DNA from: Bradyrhizobium sp. WD16
GTDB taxonomy: Bacteria; Pseudomonadota; Alphaproteobacteria; Rhizobiales; Xanthobacteraceae
Assembly: GCF_024181725.1 (NCBI RefSeq)
Contig: NZ_CP028908.1
Coordinates: 2,841,501 to 2,905,500, forward strand
Reading direction: 5' to 3'
Length of the DNA: 64,000 nucleotides
How positions within the stretch are numbered: the first letter of the stretch is position 1; each line of letters starts with the position of its first letter. Shown here in pieces: positions 1 through 8,204 of the stretch. The notes under the pieces were generated by a model that was not told the DNA's origin, made no database searches, and saw nothing but the letters and a program-made list of their open reading frames with translations. The translations under genes were made by a program, and so were the position numbers.

Positions 1-324
1 CAGCCCGAGGGTGGTCGTGCGCTCTGCGCCACGCTGACGCCGCAGCGTTTCGGCCGCATGCCGCGCCTCTATGTGGAAGCGGCAGCGGATCGTTCGGTAG
101 TGCTGCCCTGCCAGCGCCGGATGCAGGATCTGGTGCCGGGCGCGCAGGTCGTCACGCTACCCACCGGCCATGCCCCCCATCTTGCGGCGCCGGCGCTGCT
201 CGCCGAGGCGCTGATCCCGTTCCTTGCCGGCACCGACGATGGCACGCCGCTTGCTCGTTCCGATGGGCACGCGGGCGGCGCTGCGCCTCACGGCCGTTCA
301 CTTCAAGCCGATGAACGACAATGA
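1..324 (+). CDS. alpha/beta-hydrolase C-terminal fragment (5' end outside window)
   Basis: The reading frame is open from base 1 to the TGA at 322-324, so only the C-terminal ~107 residues are present. The segment PRLYVEAAADRSVVLPCQRRM, followed by a PTGHAPHLAAP stretch, matches the end of an alpha/beta-hydrolase fold: the last core strand, then the catalytic-histidine loop (GHAPHL), then a final helix. Substrate cannot be told. It lies 31 bases upstream of the ABC-transporter binding protein on the same strand and could be its first operon gene. The last ~30 residues look less conserved, so the family domain probably ends near base 240. Confidence 0.6.
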   Translation, partial: QPEGGRALCATLTPQRFGRMPRLYVEAAADRSVVLPCQRRMQDLVPGAQVVTLPTGHAPHLAAPALLAEALIPFLAGTDDGTPLARSDGHAGGAAPHGRSLQADERQ

Positions 325-355
325 CCTTGCAACCGTCCACAGGAGACCGTCCCCG

Positions 356-1354
356 ATGAAACGCCTTGTCAAATCCTGCGCCGCGCTGGCCGTCTCGCTC
401 ACGCTCGCCCAATTCACTTCTGTTTCCGCGCGGGCTGCCGAGCACGTGACCTTCATGCTCGACTGGCTGCCGGCGGGCGACAAGGCGGCGATCTACCTCG
501 GCGTTGAAAAGGGACTGTTCGCCGCCGAGGGCATCGACGTCAGCATCCGTTCGGGCCGCGGCTCGAGCGACGTCGTCACCAAGCTCGCCACCGGGGTCGC
601 CGATTTCGGCACCGGCGGGCTCGCCGCGCTGCTGCAGGCCAAGGCCGCGGATGCCGTTCCGGTCAAGGCGGTGATGTCGCTCTACACGCTGCAGCCGGAC
701 GCCATCTTCACCACCACGGATGCGGGTATCGACAGCCTCAAGGACCTGGTCGGCAAGACCGTCGCGACCGCCACTTTCTCCTCGTCCAACGTGTCGTGGC
801 CGCTGGTGCTCAAGGCCAACGGCGTCAACCCGGATTCGATCAAGCTGCTCAAGGTCGATCCCGGCGCACTGGCGCCGATGCTGGCCTCCGGTCAGGTCGC
901 CGCGACCATCAACTGGGTGACGGTGGCGCCGGCCTTTGCCGGTCCGCTCAAGGAGGTCAACAAGAGCTTCAAGGCGCTGGCCTGGTCGAATTACGGCTTC
1001 GACGGCTACGGCCTGTCGGTGTTCGCCTCCGACAGGATGCTTGCCGAGCGGCCCGAAACCGCGCGCAAGTTCCTCAAGGCCTATGCCAGGGCGACGCAGA
1101 TGGCGAACGACGATCCGATGGCCGCAGCCAAGGCGCTCAAGGCGGTGGTGCCGGAGGTCGATGTGAATACCGCGGCGGAGCAGTGGAAGGCCTCGATCCC
1201 GCTGATGGTCAACGACATCGCCAAGAAGGACGGTCCCGGCGCCTTCGAGCCGAAGCTGCTCGCCACCACCTGGAAGTGGGTGGCGGAAGCGCAGAACTTG
1301 CCGATCGAGAAGCTCGATCCCGAGACCGCGGTCAGCCGCGACTTTCTCAAGTGA
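356..1354 (+). CDS. ABC transporter substrate-binding protein, NMT1/THI5-like (SsuA/ThiY superfamily)
   Basis: A 332-residue periplasmic binding protein. The ATG at 356 is chosen because AGGAG lies just upstream (about 341) and the protein then starts with a textbook signal peptide (MKRLVKSC, hydrophobic core, cleavage near SARA-AEH); a longer ORF from 224 would bury that signal. The mature N-terminus, FMLDWLPAGDKAAIYLGVEK followed by GLFAAEGIDV, is typical of the NMT1/THI5 family that binds hydroxymethylpyrimidine, alkanesulfonates or nitrate. It is followed by ATPase and permease genes and then a deaminase. The deaminase neighbour favours a nitrogenous base or pyrimidine-like ligand, but this is inference. 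Confidence 0.88.
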   Translation: MKRLVKSCAALAVSLTLAQFTSVSARAAEHVTFMLDWLPAGDKAAIYLGVEKGLFAAEGIDVSIRSGRGSSDVVTKLATGVADFGTGGLAALLQAKAADAVPVKAVMSLYTLQPDAIFTTTDAGIDSLKDLVGKTVATATFSSSNVSWPLVLKANGVNPDSIKLLKVDPGALAPMLASGQVAATINWVTVAPAFAGPLKEVNKSFKALAWSNYGFDGYGLSVFASDRMLAERPETARKFLKAYARATQMANDDPMAAAKALKAVVPEVDVNTAAEQWKASIPLMVNDIAKKDGPGAFEPKLLATTWKWVAEAQNLPIEKLDPETAVSRDFLK

Positions 1355-1364
1355 GGGGGCGGAC

Positions 1365-2177
1365 GTGAGTGCGACCACGGTGCATGCGATGATGGCGCCG
1401 CCGCCGGCCGTGATCCGCTTCGTCGATGTCGGCCAGCGCTTCGCCGGCGCCGACGGCAAGCCCGTCGTCGCCCTCGACGGCCTCTCCTTCGACATCGCAC
1501 GGCATGAGTTCGTCGCCGTGCTGGGGCCCTCCGGCTGCGGCAAGTCGACCTTGCTGCGGCTGATCTCCGGCCTGATCCACCCGACCTCCGGCCGGGTGGA
1601 GATCTACGGCCGTCCGGTCACCGAGCCGCGGGACGAAATCGGCATCATTTTCCAGAAGCCGACGCTGCTGCCGTGGTTCGACGTGCTCGGCAACGTCACC
1701 TTCCCGATGCGCCACAAATACGGTCGCGTCACCGAGGCCGAGCGCCGCCGCGCCCGCGAACTGCTCGATCTCGTCGGCCTCGCCGACTTCGCCGCGCGGC
1801 GGCCGGACGAGCTGTCCGGCGGCATGCAGCAGCGGGTGGCGATCGCCCGGGCGCTGCTGCTCGACCCGGACATTCTCCTGATGGACGAGCCGTTCTCGGC
1901 CCTCGATGCGCTGACCCGCGACGAGATGAGCTTCGAGTTGCTGCGCATCTGGCGCGAGCGGCCGAAGACCGTGCTGTTCATCACCCATTCCATTCCCGAA
2001 GCGCTGCTGCTCGCCGACCGCGTCGTCGTCATGACGGGGCGGCCGGGCCGCGTTCGCGAAATCCTCAACGTGCCGCTGTCGCGGCCGCGGTCCATGGCGA
2101 CCCTGTCGGAGCCGATCTTCCATGAGCTCGCTGCCCACATCCGTGCCCGCCTCTTCAGCCGTCCGGTCGCGGCCTGA
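1365..2177 (+). CDS. ABC transporter ATP-binding protein (nitrate/sulfonate/pyrimidine type)
   Basis: A 270-residue ATPase of the SsuB/TauB/ThiZ group that energises the importer encoded by its neighbours. Walker A GPSGCGKST is at residues 54-62, the Q-loop glutamine at 97, the signature LSGGMQQ at 150-156, and Walker B ILLMDEP at about 170-176; the switch histidine follows in ITHS. Start is GTG at 1365, 10 bases after the binding-protein stop, preceded by a GAGGGGG ribosome site. The C-terminus overlaps or abuts the permease start, indicating translational coupling. Confidence 0.92.
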   Translation: MSATTVHAMMAPPPAVIRFVDVGQRFAGADGKPVVALDGLSFDIARHEFVAVLGPSGCGKSTLLRLISGLIHPTSGRVEIYGRPVTEPRDEIGIIFQKPTLLPWFDVLGNVTFPMRHKYGRVTEAERRRARELLDLVGLADFAARRPDELSGGMQQRVAIARALLLDPDILLMDEPFSALDALTRDEMSFELLRIWRERPKTVLFITHSIPEALLLADRVVVMTGRPGRVREILNVPLSRPRSMATLSEPIFHELAAHIRARLFSRPVAA

Positions 2178-2199
2178 GCCCGTGACCGGAGCGGGGCCG

Positions 2200-2988
2200 A
2201 TGCCGGGGGTGCGGCGGGCGCGGCTTGCGGCCCTGCTCGACCGCTACGCCCCGCCGCTCGCCTTCGTCGCTCTCGTCCTCGTCTGGGAGGGCGCAACGCG
2301 GCTGCTGAAGATTCCGAGCTTCCTGCTGCCGGCGCCGAGCGCGATCGTGCAGGCACTGGTGGCGACGCCGCTGCAAGTGTGGGCCGGTCACGCCTTCGCG
2401 ACGCTGCGCGTCGCGCTGATGGGCTATGCCCTCGCCATCGTCGTCTCGGTGCCGCTGGCGATGGCCTTCGCCTCGTCGCGGCTGCTCTCCCGCACGCTCT
2501 ATCCGATCCTGGTGGTGGTGCAGTCGACCCCGATCGTCGCGGTGGCGCCGATCATCGTGGTGACGCTCGGCGCCTCGGATCTGCCGCGGGTCGTCATCAC
2601 CTTCCTGATCACGTTCTTTCCCATCGTGGTCTCGACGGTCGCCGGCCTGCTCGCCACGCCCGAGGAACTGATCGAACTGTCGCGCTCGCTGCGCGCCGGA
2701 CGTGCCCGCGAGATGCTCCATGTCCGGCTGCCGTTCGCGCTGCCCTATGTGTTCTCGGCGCTGAAGATCGCGATCACGCTGTCGGTGATCGGCGCGGTGG
2801 TGGCCGAATTCGTCGCCGCCGAGCAGGGGCTCGGTTTCTTCATTGCCTTCTCGACCTCCTACTTCAAGATCCCGGCGGCCTTCGCCGGTCTCGGCGTGCT
2901 GGTGGCGATCAGCCTGATCCTGTTCCGCCTGGTCGCTTTCGTGCAAAAGAGGCTCGCGCCCTGGTCGCTGCCGAAATCGGAAAGGTGA
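2200..2988 (+). CDS. ABC transporter permease (SsuC/TauC/ThiX type)
   Basis: Inner-membrane permease with about six hydrophobic segments and the BPD_transp_1 architecture. The EAA-type loop that contacts the ATPase is seen as EELIELSRSLRAGRAREM. I prefer ATG 2200, which has GGAG 8-11 bases upstream; an in-frame ATG at 2122 would overlap the ATPase gene by 56 bases and has no ribosome site. GTG 2182 is also possible. It completes the binding-protein/ATPase/permease importer, and its TGA sits only 8 bases before the deaminase ATG. Confidence 0.88.
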   Translation: MPGVRRARLAALLDRYAPPLAFVALVLVWEGATRLLKIPSFLLPAPSAIVQALVATPLQVWAGHAFATLRVALMGYALAIVVSVPLAMAFASSRLLSRTLYPILVVVQSTPIVAVAPIIVVTLGASDLPRVVITFLITFFPIVVSTVAGLLATPEELIELSRSLRAGRAREMLHVRLPFALPYVFSALKIAITLSVIGAVVAEFVAAEQGLGFFIAFSTSYFKIPAAFAGLGVLVAISLILFRLVAFVQKRLAPWSLPKSER

Positions 2989-2996
2989 ATGCCGTC

Positions 2997-3509
2997 ATGA
3001 GCGTCGCGTCGGACAAGCCGGCTCTCGACCACGAGGCGCTGCTGCGCCGGGCCTTTGCCGTCGCCCTGCAGGCGAAGGCCGCGGGCGATCATCCGTTCGG
3101 CGCCATCCTGGTCGACGGCGCCGGCGCGGTCATCATGGAGCAGGGCAACGGCTTCACCGCCGAAGGCCGCGACATGACCGCCCATGCCGAACGCCTGATC
3201 GCCACCCGCGCCTCGAAGACCTACGCGCCGGCCTTTCTCGCCGACTGCACGCTCTATTCCTCGGCCGAGCCCTGCGCGATGTGCGCCGGCGCGATCTACT
3301 GGGCGGGCATCGGCCGGGTGGTGTTCGGCCAGAGCGAAAAGGATCTCAAGGCGCAGACCGGCGATCACGCCGAGAATCCGACCCTCGATCTGCCTTGCCG
3401 CGCCGTGTTCGCCGCCGGCCAGCGCCCGGTCGAGGTGATCGGACCGCTGCTCGCCGAGGAGGCCGCGGCGCTGCAGTCCGGCTTCTGGGCGGAGCGGGCG
3501 AAGGACTGA
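2997..3509 (+). CDS. nucleoside/nucleobase deaminase (CMP/dCMP-deaminase fold, guanine-deaminase-like)
   Basis: A 170-residue zinc deaminase. HAE (residues 63-65) supplies a zinc ligand and the catalytic glutamate, and PCAMC (92-96) supplies the two zinc cysteines. Single-domain length and the AIYWAGIGRVVFG segment fit the GuaD/TadA-like branch. Start ATG 2997 has AAAGG 12-16 bases upstream; an in-frame GTG at 2985 overlaps the permease stop and is an alternative. It ends the operon after an ABC importer, so it may deaminate the imported base. An authentic tRNA-adenosine deaminase is less likely because of that context, but substrate cannot be read from sequence. Confidence 0.85.
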   Translation: MSVASDKPALDHEALLRRAFAVALQAKAAGDHPFGAILVDGAGAVIMEQGNGFTAEGRDMTAHAERLIATRASKTYAPAFLADCTLYSSAEPCAMCAGAIYWAGIGRVVFGQSEKDLKAQTGDHAENPTLDLPCRAVFAAGQRPVEVIGPLLAEEAAALQSGFWAERAKD

Positions 3510-3526
3510 GGCGCCCGCAATCGGCT

Positions 3527-4291
3527 CTATTCCAGCACCAGCGCGTGGATGTGTCGGCCGTAATCGGGCTCGGCGCGGTGCACCGAGCGGCGATAGCTGA
3601 AGAAGCGATCATCCTCGTAGGTGCAGATGGCGAGATCGTCGATTTCGGCGAGGCCGGCGCCCTCCAGCCGCATCCGGATATAGCCGGCGAGGTCGAACAT
3701 GGCGTGGCCGCTGCGCGTCGACGGCACGAAGAAGCGGGCATTGGCCGCATCTTCTTGCGTGAAACGATCGACGAATTCCTGGCCGACCTCGTAGCTGCGC
3801 TGGCGGATCAGGGGGCCGATGGCGGCCTTGATCCGGCCGCGCGCCGCGCCGAGCTGCTCCATGGCGGCGATGGTCGCCTCCAGCACGCCGGTCAGCGCGC
3901 CGCGCCAGCCGGCATGGGCCGAGCCGATCACCCGCGCCTCGCCGTCGGCGAACAGCACCGGCCCGCAATCCGCCGCGGTGGCGCCGATGGCGATGCCGGG
4001 CGTACGGGTGACGATGGCGTCGACCCGCGGCCGCTGGTCGGCGGTCCAGGGTTCGCTCGCCACCGCGACATCCGGCGAATGGATCTGGTGCGCGGTGAGA
4101 AAATGCGACGGCGCGACGCCCAGCAGCGCCGCCATGCGGCGGCGGTTCTCGGCGACGTGGCCGGGATCGTCCGAGGAGCCGACGCCGCCATTGAGGCTGG
4201 CATAGATGCCGCCGGAGACGCCGCCGGCGCGGCTGAAGAAGGCGTGGCGCAGGCCGGGGACGGCGGCAAGCAGCGGCGAGGTCAGCTTCAT
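3527..4291 (-). CDS. pgeF: peptidoglycan editing factor PgeF (multicopper-polyphenol-oxidase/laccase-domain family)
   Basis: A 254-residue protein of the YfiH/YlmD family, shown in E. coli to hydrolyse mis-incorporated residues in peptidoglycan precursors and long called laccase-domain or polyphenol oxidase. Family marks are HAFFSRAGGVSGGIYASLN near the N-terminus, THQIHS-like HQIHSPDV, ATAADCGPVL and GSAHAGWRG, which carry the metal-binding His/Cys residues. The ATG overlaps the upstream methyltransferase stop as ATGA (4288-4291), so translation is coupled. It is the last gene of the lgt operon and converges on the deaminase gene. Confidence 0.93.
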   Translation of the reverse strand: MKLTSPLLAAVPGLRHAFFSRAGGVSGGIYASLNGGVGSSDDPGHVAENRRRMAALLGVAPSHFLTAHQIHSPDVAVASEPWTADQRPRVDAIVTRTPGIAIGATAADCGPVLFADGEARVIGSAHAGWRGALTGVLEATIAAMEQLGAARGRIKAAIGPLIRQRSYEVGQEFVDRFTQEDAANARFFVPSTRSGHAMFDLAGYIRMRLEGAGLAEIDDLAICTYEDDRFFSYRRSVHRAEPDYGRHIHALVLE

Positions 4292-5436
4292 TGCACGTCG
4301 CTCCGTCCGGCGATGGAAGGGTCGGCCGGTGCCGGGTCGTCGCTCAGTCCGGCCAGTTCGGTGATGGCCGGATGGGAGATGCCGAGCACCTTGAACAGCG
4401 AGCCCATGCCGCCGGTGCCGCTGTCGGTGAGGCGCTTGAGACCGTCGGCGATGTCCTCCGCGACCTGCGGTGCCGCCTTGGACATCAAGGTCGCGGCGCG
4501 GGTCTCGATGCCGAGCCGGCGCAGGAAGGCGCCCTGCTCGACCGGGCCGTGGACCCGGGCGCCGGCATCCTGCGCCGCGAGCGAGAGCGCCTCGAAATCC
4601 ACATGGGCGGTGACGTCGGCCCGTCCGGGCGCGCGCAGCGGATCGGTGAAGGAATGGCGGGCGATGGCCTGGAAGGTGTCGCCGGCATCGCTGCGGGTGT
4701 GGCCGTAATCGATGACCAGGGCGGCGCCGCCGAAATCACGCACGCGCCGCGCCAGCTTCATCGCCTCGGCGGGCGCGCGCCATTCGAACACCGCGCCGAC
4801 CGGCGCGGCGCGGACCAGCGGCGGCACCAGCAGGTCGAAATGCGGCGTCGGCTCCGCGGCGGTGCCGAAGGCGAGGCGGCCGCCCGGGCCGATCTCGATC
4901 ACGCGCTCGTGCCAGCCGGTCTCCTCGCGCACCATCTGGTGGACCGGCAGCACGTCGAAATATTCATTGGCGAAGATGATCGAGGGACCGTCCGGCACCT
5001 CGTCGATGGTGTCGTGCCACTGCACGTTCGCAGCATCATGCAGCGCGGCGCGCTGCTTGTCGCGCAGCACCGAATTGATCTCGACGAGATGGACCTGGCA
5101 GGCGGCATGGAACGGCGGGACGACGCGGATCGCGCGCAGCGCGTCCATCATCAGCGTGCCGCGGCCGGGACCGAGCTCGATCAGCCGCACGCGGTCCGGG
5201 GTCCCCATCGCCTTCCAGACCGATGCGGCCCACAGCCCGAGCAGTTCGCCGAACATCTGGCTCACTTCGGGCGCAGTGATGAAATCGCCCTCGCGGCCGA
5301 GCGGGTCGCGGCCGATATAGTAGCCGTATAGCGGATGGGTGAGGCACAGATCCATGAACCGCCATACCGGCATCGGGCCGGTGGCCTTGATCAGCCGGCG
5401 GATTTCGGCCTCGAGCGGCGAGGAGGTGAGATTCAC
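4288..5436 (-). CDS. class I SAM-dependent methyltransferase, MidA/NDUFAF7 family
   Basis: A 382-residue member of COG1565. Mitochondrial homologues (NDUFAF7/MidA) methylate an arginine of a complex I subunit; the bacterial role is not established. Visible marks are HPLYGYYIGRDPLGREGDFITAPEVSQMFGELLG (split here: HPLYGYY, then DFITAPEVSQMFGE) and the SAM-binding IELGPGRGTLM, plus FANEYFDVLPVHQ. Start is GTG 5436, 35 bases after the lgt stop. It sits between lgt and pgeF, an order common in alphaproteobacteria. Confidence 0.9.
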   Translation of the reverse strand: MNLTSSPLEAEIRRLIKATGPMPVWRFMDLCLTHPLYGYYIGRDPLGREGDFITAPEVSQMFGELLGLWAASVWKAMGTPDRVRLIELGPGRGTLMMDALRAIRVVPPFHAACQVHLVEINSVLRDKQRAALHDAANVQWHDTIDEVPDGPSIIFANEYFDVLPVHQMVREETGWHERVIEIGPGGRLAFGTAAEPTPHFDLLVPPLVRAAPVGAVFEWRAPAEAMKLARRVRDFGGAALVIDYGHTRSDAGDTFQAIARHSFTDPLRAPGRADVTAHVDFEALSLAAQDAGARVHGPVEQGAFLRRLGIETRAATLMSKAAPQVAEDIADGLKRLTDSGTGGMGSLFKVLGISHPAITELAGLSDDPAPADPSIAGRSDVQ

Positions 5437-5470
5437 GTGATCTGCCCCGTTGGCCGCGGCGTCGTCATGG

Positions 5471-6328
5471 TCAGCTTTCCGCCTCGACCGGCGTCGTCCG
5501 CGGCGGGCGGCGCAGCGCCACGGCGAGGAAGCCCGATCCGGCGAGAATCATCGGCACCGACAGCAGCATACCCATGGTCAGGCCGCCCCACAAAAAGCCG
5601 AGCTGCGGGTCGGGTTCGCGGAAGAACTCGCCGGTGATCCGGAACAGGCCATAGAGCACGGCGAAGCTGCCGATGATCAGCCCCGGCCGCTTGAGCGCGC
5701 CGGCGCGGATCAGGAGGGCGAGGATCGCGAACAGCGCCAGCCCCTCGAGGCCGGCTTCATAGAGCTGGCTGGGGTGGCGCGGCAGCGGTCCGCCATGGGG
5801 AAAAATCACCGCCCAGGGCACGTCGGCGGGGCGGCCCCACAATTCGCCGTTGATGAAATTGGCGATCCGGCCGAGGAACAGCCCGATCGGGCCGACCGCG
5901 CAGGTGATATCGCCGAGCGACAGCACCGAGATCCGCCGCCGCCAGCCGAACAGCACCACCGCGAGCACGCAGCCGAGAAAGCCGCCATGGAAGGACATGC
6001 CGCCCTCCCACAGCCGCAGGATCGCGACCGGGTGGCTGATGAAGAAGTCGAAATTGTAGAACAGCACATAGCCGGTACGGCCGCCGAGAATGATGCCGAG
6101 GGTCACCCACAGGATGAAGTCGTCCATGTCGGTGAGCGAGACCGGCGAGGCGCCGCCCCATAGCCGGCCGTTGCGGATGATGGCGCGGGCGTAGATCCAC
6201 CCGAGCACGATGCCGCCGATATAGGCGAGCGCATACCAGCGGACGGCGAAGGGGCCGAATCCGCCGAACGGGCCGAAGCTGATCGCGGTCGGATCGAAGT
6301 CGGGGAAGGCGAGGGCGAGCATCGGCAT
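5471..6328 (-). CDS. lgt: prolipoprotein diacylglyceryl transferase
   Basis: A 285-residue inner-membrane enzyme with about seven transmembrane segments. It transfers diacylglycerol from phosphatidylglycerol to the lipobox cysteine of prolipoproteins, the first lipoprotein-maturation step. The diagnostic segment [15 protein letters not shown] (Lgt signature, with the essential arginine and asparagine) is present, as are the MSFHGGFLG loop and the RHPSQLYEA motif. Start ATG 6328 has GGGAGCC upstream; ATG 6322 is an alternative. It is first in a three-gene minus-strand operon and divergent from ubiK across 261 bases. Confidence 0.95.
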   Translation of the reverse strand: MPMLALAFPDFDPTAISFGPFGGFGPFAVRWYALAYIGGIVLGWIYARAIIRNGRLWGGASPVSLTDMDDFILWVTLGIILGGRTGYVLFYNFDFFISHPVAILRLWEGGMSFHGGFLGCVLAVVLFGWRRRISVLSLGDITCAVGPIGLFLGRIANFINGELWGRPADVPWAVIFPHGGPLPRHPSQLYEAGLEGLALFAILALLIRAGALKRPGLIIGSFAVLYGLFRITGEFFREPDPQLGFLWGGLTMGMLLSVPMILAGSGFLAVALRRPPRTTPVEAES

Positions 6329-6589
6329 CGTTTATTGGCTCCCGTGCGCCGCGTAAAGCGCCGGCGCTCATCGCCGCATTCCCCCCGCCCGATATGTCGC
6401 GGTTGTGACCGCTGGCGTTGGCGCGCCGGCCGGCGCGGTGAAAAGGTGCTTGCAGTCGCTCGCTCCGGCCGCCATTTTGACGGCGGCGCAGGTCACGGCG
6501 GGTCCGCCACCTTGTCGCCACGGACGAATGATCAGGGAGTGGCCACCGCCTTCGGCGGGTCCCCGGATCGGCAGCTTGGAGACGTCGCG

Positions 6590-6853
6590 ATGACCCAGAC
6601 CACCAACCGGTTCTTTGACGAGATGGCGCGGCTGATGAATGACGCCGCCGGCGCCGCTCAAGGGGTCCGGCGGGAGATCGAGGGCGTGGTGCGTCACCAG
6701 GCCGAGCGCATGCTGCGCGATCTCGACCTCGTCAAGCGCGAGGAGTTCGACGTCGTCAAGGAGATGGCCCGCCTCGCCCGCGAGGAGAACGAGGCGCTGA
6801 AAGCGCGCATCGCCGCGCTCGAGGCCAGGCTCGGCGGCACCTCGCAGCCATAA
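6590..6853 (+). CDS. ubiK: accessory factor UbiK family protein (BMFP domain)
   Basis: An 87-residue coiled-coil protein beginning MTQTTNRFFDEMARLMNDAAG and ending in a leucine/alanine heptad helix (EENEALKARIAALEARLGG). This is the BMFP/COG2960 family, whose E. coli member UbiK assists aerobic ubiquinone synthesis. The C-terminal coiled coil mediates trimerisation in studied members. ATG 6590 is chosen because the family begins here; the longer upstream frame is not conserved-looking. It is divergent from lgt and 16 bases from the convergent receptor gene. Confidence 0.87.
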   Translation: MTQTTNRFFDEMARLMNDAAGAAQGVRREIEGVVRHQAERMLRDLDLVKREEFDVVKEMARLAREENEALKARIAALEARLGGTSQP

Positions 6854-6869
6854 AACCGCGCGCGGGGCG

Positions 6870-7859
6870 TCAATCCATCTTGATGCCGGCGGTCTTGATC
6901 ACCTTTTCCCATTTCGCCGTCTCGGCGGCGATGTACTGCGCCATCTCCTGCGGCGTGCTCTGCAATGGGTCGATGCCGGCGGCGATGATCTTCTGCCGGG
7001 TGTCGGCATCGTTCACCGCCTTGACATAGGCGTCGTGGAGTTTGCCGATGATCTCCGGCGGCGTCCTGGCCGGGGCGGAAAGGCCCTGCCAGGCCCAGGC
7101 CTCGAAACCGGGAATGTCGGCGGCGACCGGCGGCACGCCGGGCAGCCCGTAGAATTCCTTGGGCGAGCACACCGCGATGGCCTTGATGCCCTTGAGGTTG
7201 AGCTGCGAGCGCGCGGTGGCGAAATCGACGAACATCATGCCGAACTGGCCCGAGGCGAGGTCCTGCAGCGCCGGGCCGGCGCCCTTGTAGGGCACGTGGT
7301 TGATCTTGATGCCGGCGCTCTGGGCGAACAGCTCGGCGGCGAGATGGAACGGCGAGCCGACGCCGGCGCTGGCGTAATCGATGCCGCCGCTGTTGTTGCG
7401 GGCGGCCGCGATCAGCGCCTTGACCGAGCCGACCGGCAGCTTGTCGGTGTTGACGAGCAGCACCAGGGCGAAGCGTCCGGTCAGGCTGACCGGCGCGAGG
7501 TCCTTCTGCGGGTCGTAAGGCAGCTTCTGGTAGAGCGAGCGGTTCGAGGCATAGGTCGAGGTGTCGCCGAGCAGGAAGGTGTAGCCGTCGGGCTCGGCCT
7601 TGGCGGCGGCCTCGGCGCCGATATTGGTGCCGGCGCCGGGGCGGTTCTCGACCACGATCTGCTGGCCGAGGCCGGCGCTCATGGTGGCGCCGGCGAGGCG
7701 GGCGAAGAAATCGGTGCCGCCGCCAGCGGCATAGGGAACGATCAGCCGGATCGGGCGCGTCGGCCAGGCGGTCTCGGCCGCGCGGGCAAGGCGGGCGCCG
7801 GCGGTGGGGGCAATGGCCGCGCCCATGGCGGCGGCGACGAAATGGCGGCGGCTGATCAT
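6870..7859 (-). CDS. Bug-family extracytoplasmic solute receptor (TctC-like)
   Basis: A 329-residue periplasmic receptor of the tripartite tricarboxylate (Bug) family. The start is ATG 7859, with GGGAGGA 7-13 bases upstream, giving a Tat-like leader (MISRRHFVAAAMG) cut after ARA. Family marks include RPIRLIVPYAAGGGTDFFAR, ENRPGAGTNIGAEAAAKAEP (read as ENRPGAGTNIG then AAKAEPDGYT) and INHVPYKGAGPALQDL. Ligands of this family are usually carboxylates. No TctA/TctB membrane genes adjoin, which is common for these orphan receptors. Confidence 0.9.
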   Translation of the reverse strand: MISRRHFVAAAMGAAIAPTAGARLARAAETAWPTRPIRLIVPYAAGGGTDFFARLAGATMSAGLGQQIVVENRPGAGTNIGAEAAAKAEPDGYTFLLGDTSTYASNRSLYQKLPYDPQKDLAPVSLTGRFALVLLVNTDKLPVGSVKALIAAARNNSGGIDYASAGVGSPFHLAAELFAQSAGIKINHVPYKGAGPALQDLASGQFGMMFVDFATARSQLNLKGIKAIAVCSPKEFYGLPGVPPVAADIPGFEAWAWQGLSAPARTPPEIIGKLHDAYVKAVNDADTRQKIIAAGIDPLQSTPQEMAQYIAAETAKWEKVIKTAGIKMD

Positions 7860-8204
7860 GCGGTGTCCTCCCGGAACGGCGCCGGTTGCGATCCGGCAGC
7901 TCTGGCAATTGGTTGCAGGTGCATCTAATCGGCATGGCCGGGCGATGGCAATGTCGGCCGGCGGCGCTGGAAACCCCACCGCTGGCCCCGCAGATGGCGT
8001 TCCGCGCTGATTGACTTTCCTTGTTTTTCCGGCCGCTTGCCGTTATGACACCGCCTGCCGGCCACCCCCGCACCCCTGGAGGCTTGTGACCGGCGCCAGA
8101 GGGGCCGCGATTTGCGGCCTTAAATTTTTGAAAATGAACGCTTTTTTGTCCCGCGCGGAAGGCGGCAGGGGCAGGGGCGCGTTCGCAACCAAGGACTGAC
8201 TGCA
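7860..8204. other. divergent intergenic region between the Bug receptor and rplY
   Basis: A 345-base region without a convincing gene. It must hold promoters for both divergent genes. The only clear structure is a hairpin at 8103-8119 followed by TTAAATTTTT, listed separately. No other repeat or start codon with a ribosome site was seen. Confidence 0.5.
8103..8130 (+). promoter_or_regulatory. hairpin plus T-tract in the rplY leader (possible attenuator)
   Basis: GGCCGC (8103-8108), a GATTT loop, and GCGGCC (8114-8119) form a 6-bp stem followed directly by TTAAATTTTTG. It lies 85 bases upstream of rplY on the same strand, with no upstream + strand gene that needs a terminator. It could be an attenuator or a leader structure; function is inferred. 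Confidence 0.4.

Noticed and set aside
152-1543. Long minus-strand frames antisense to the ABC transporter and many other genes
   Set aside because: Shadow frames caused by high GC; arginine/histidine-rich composition and no family features.
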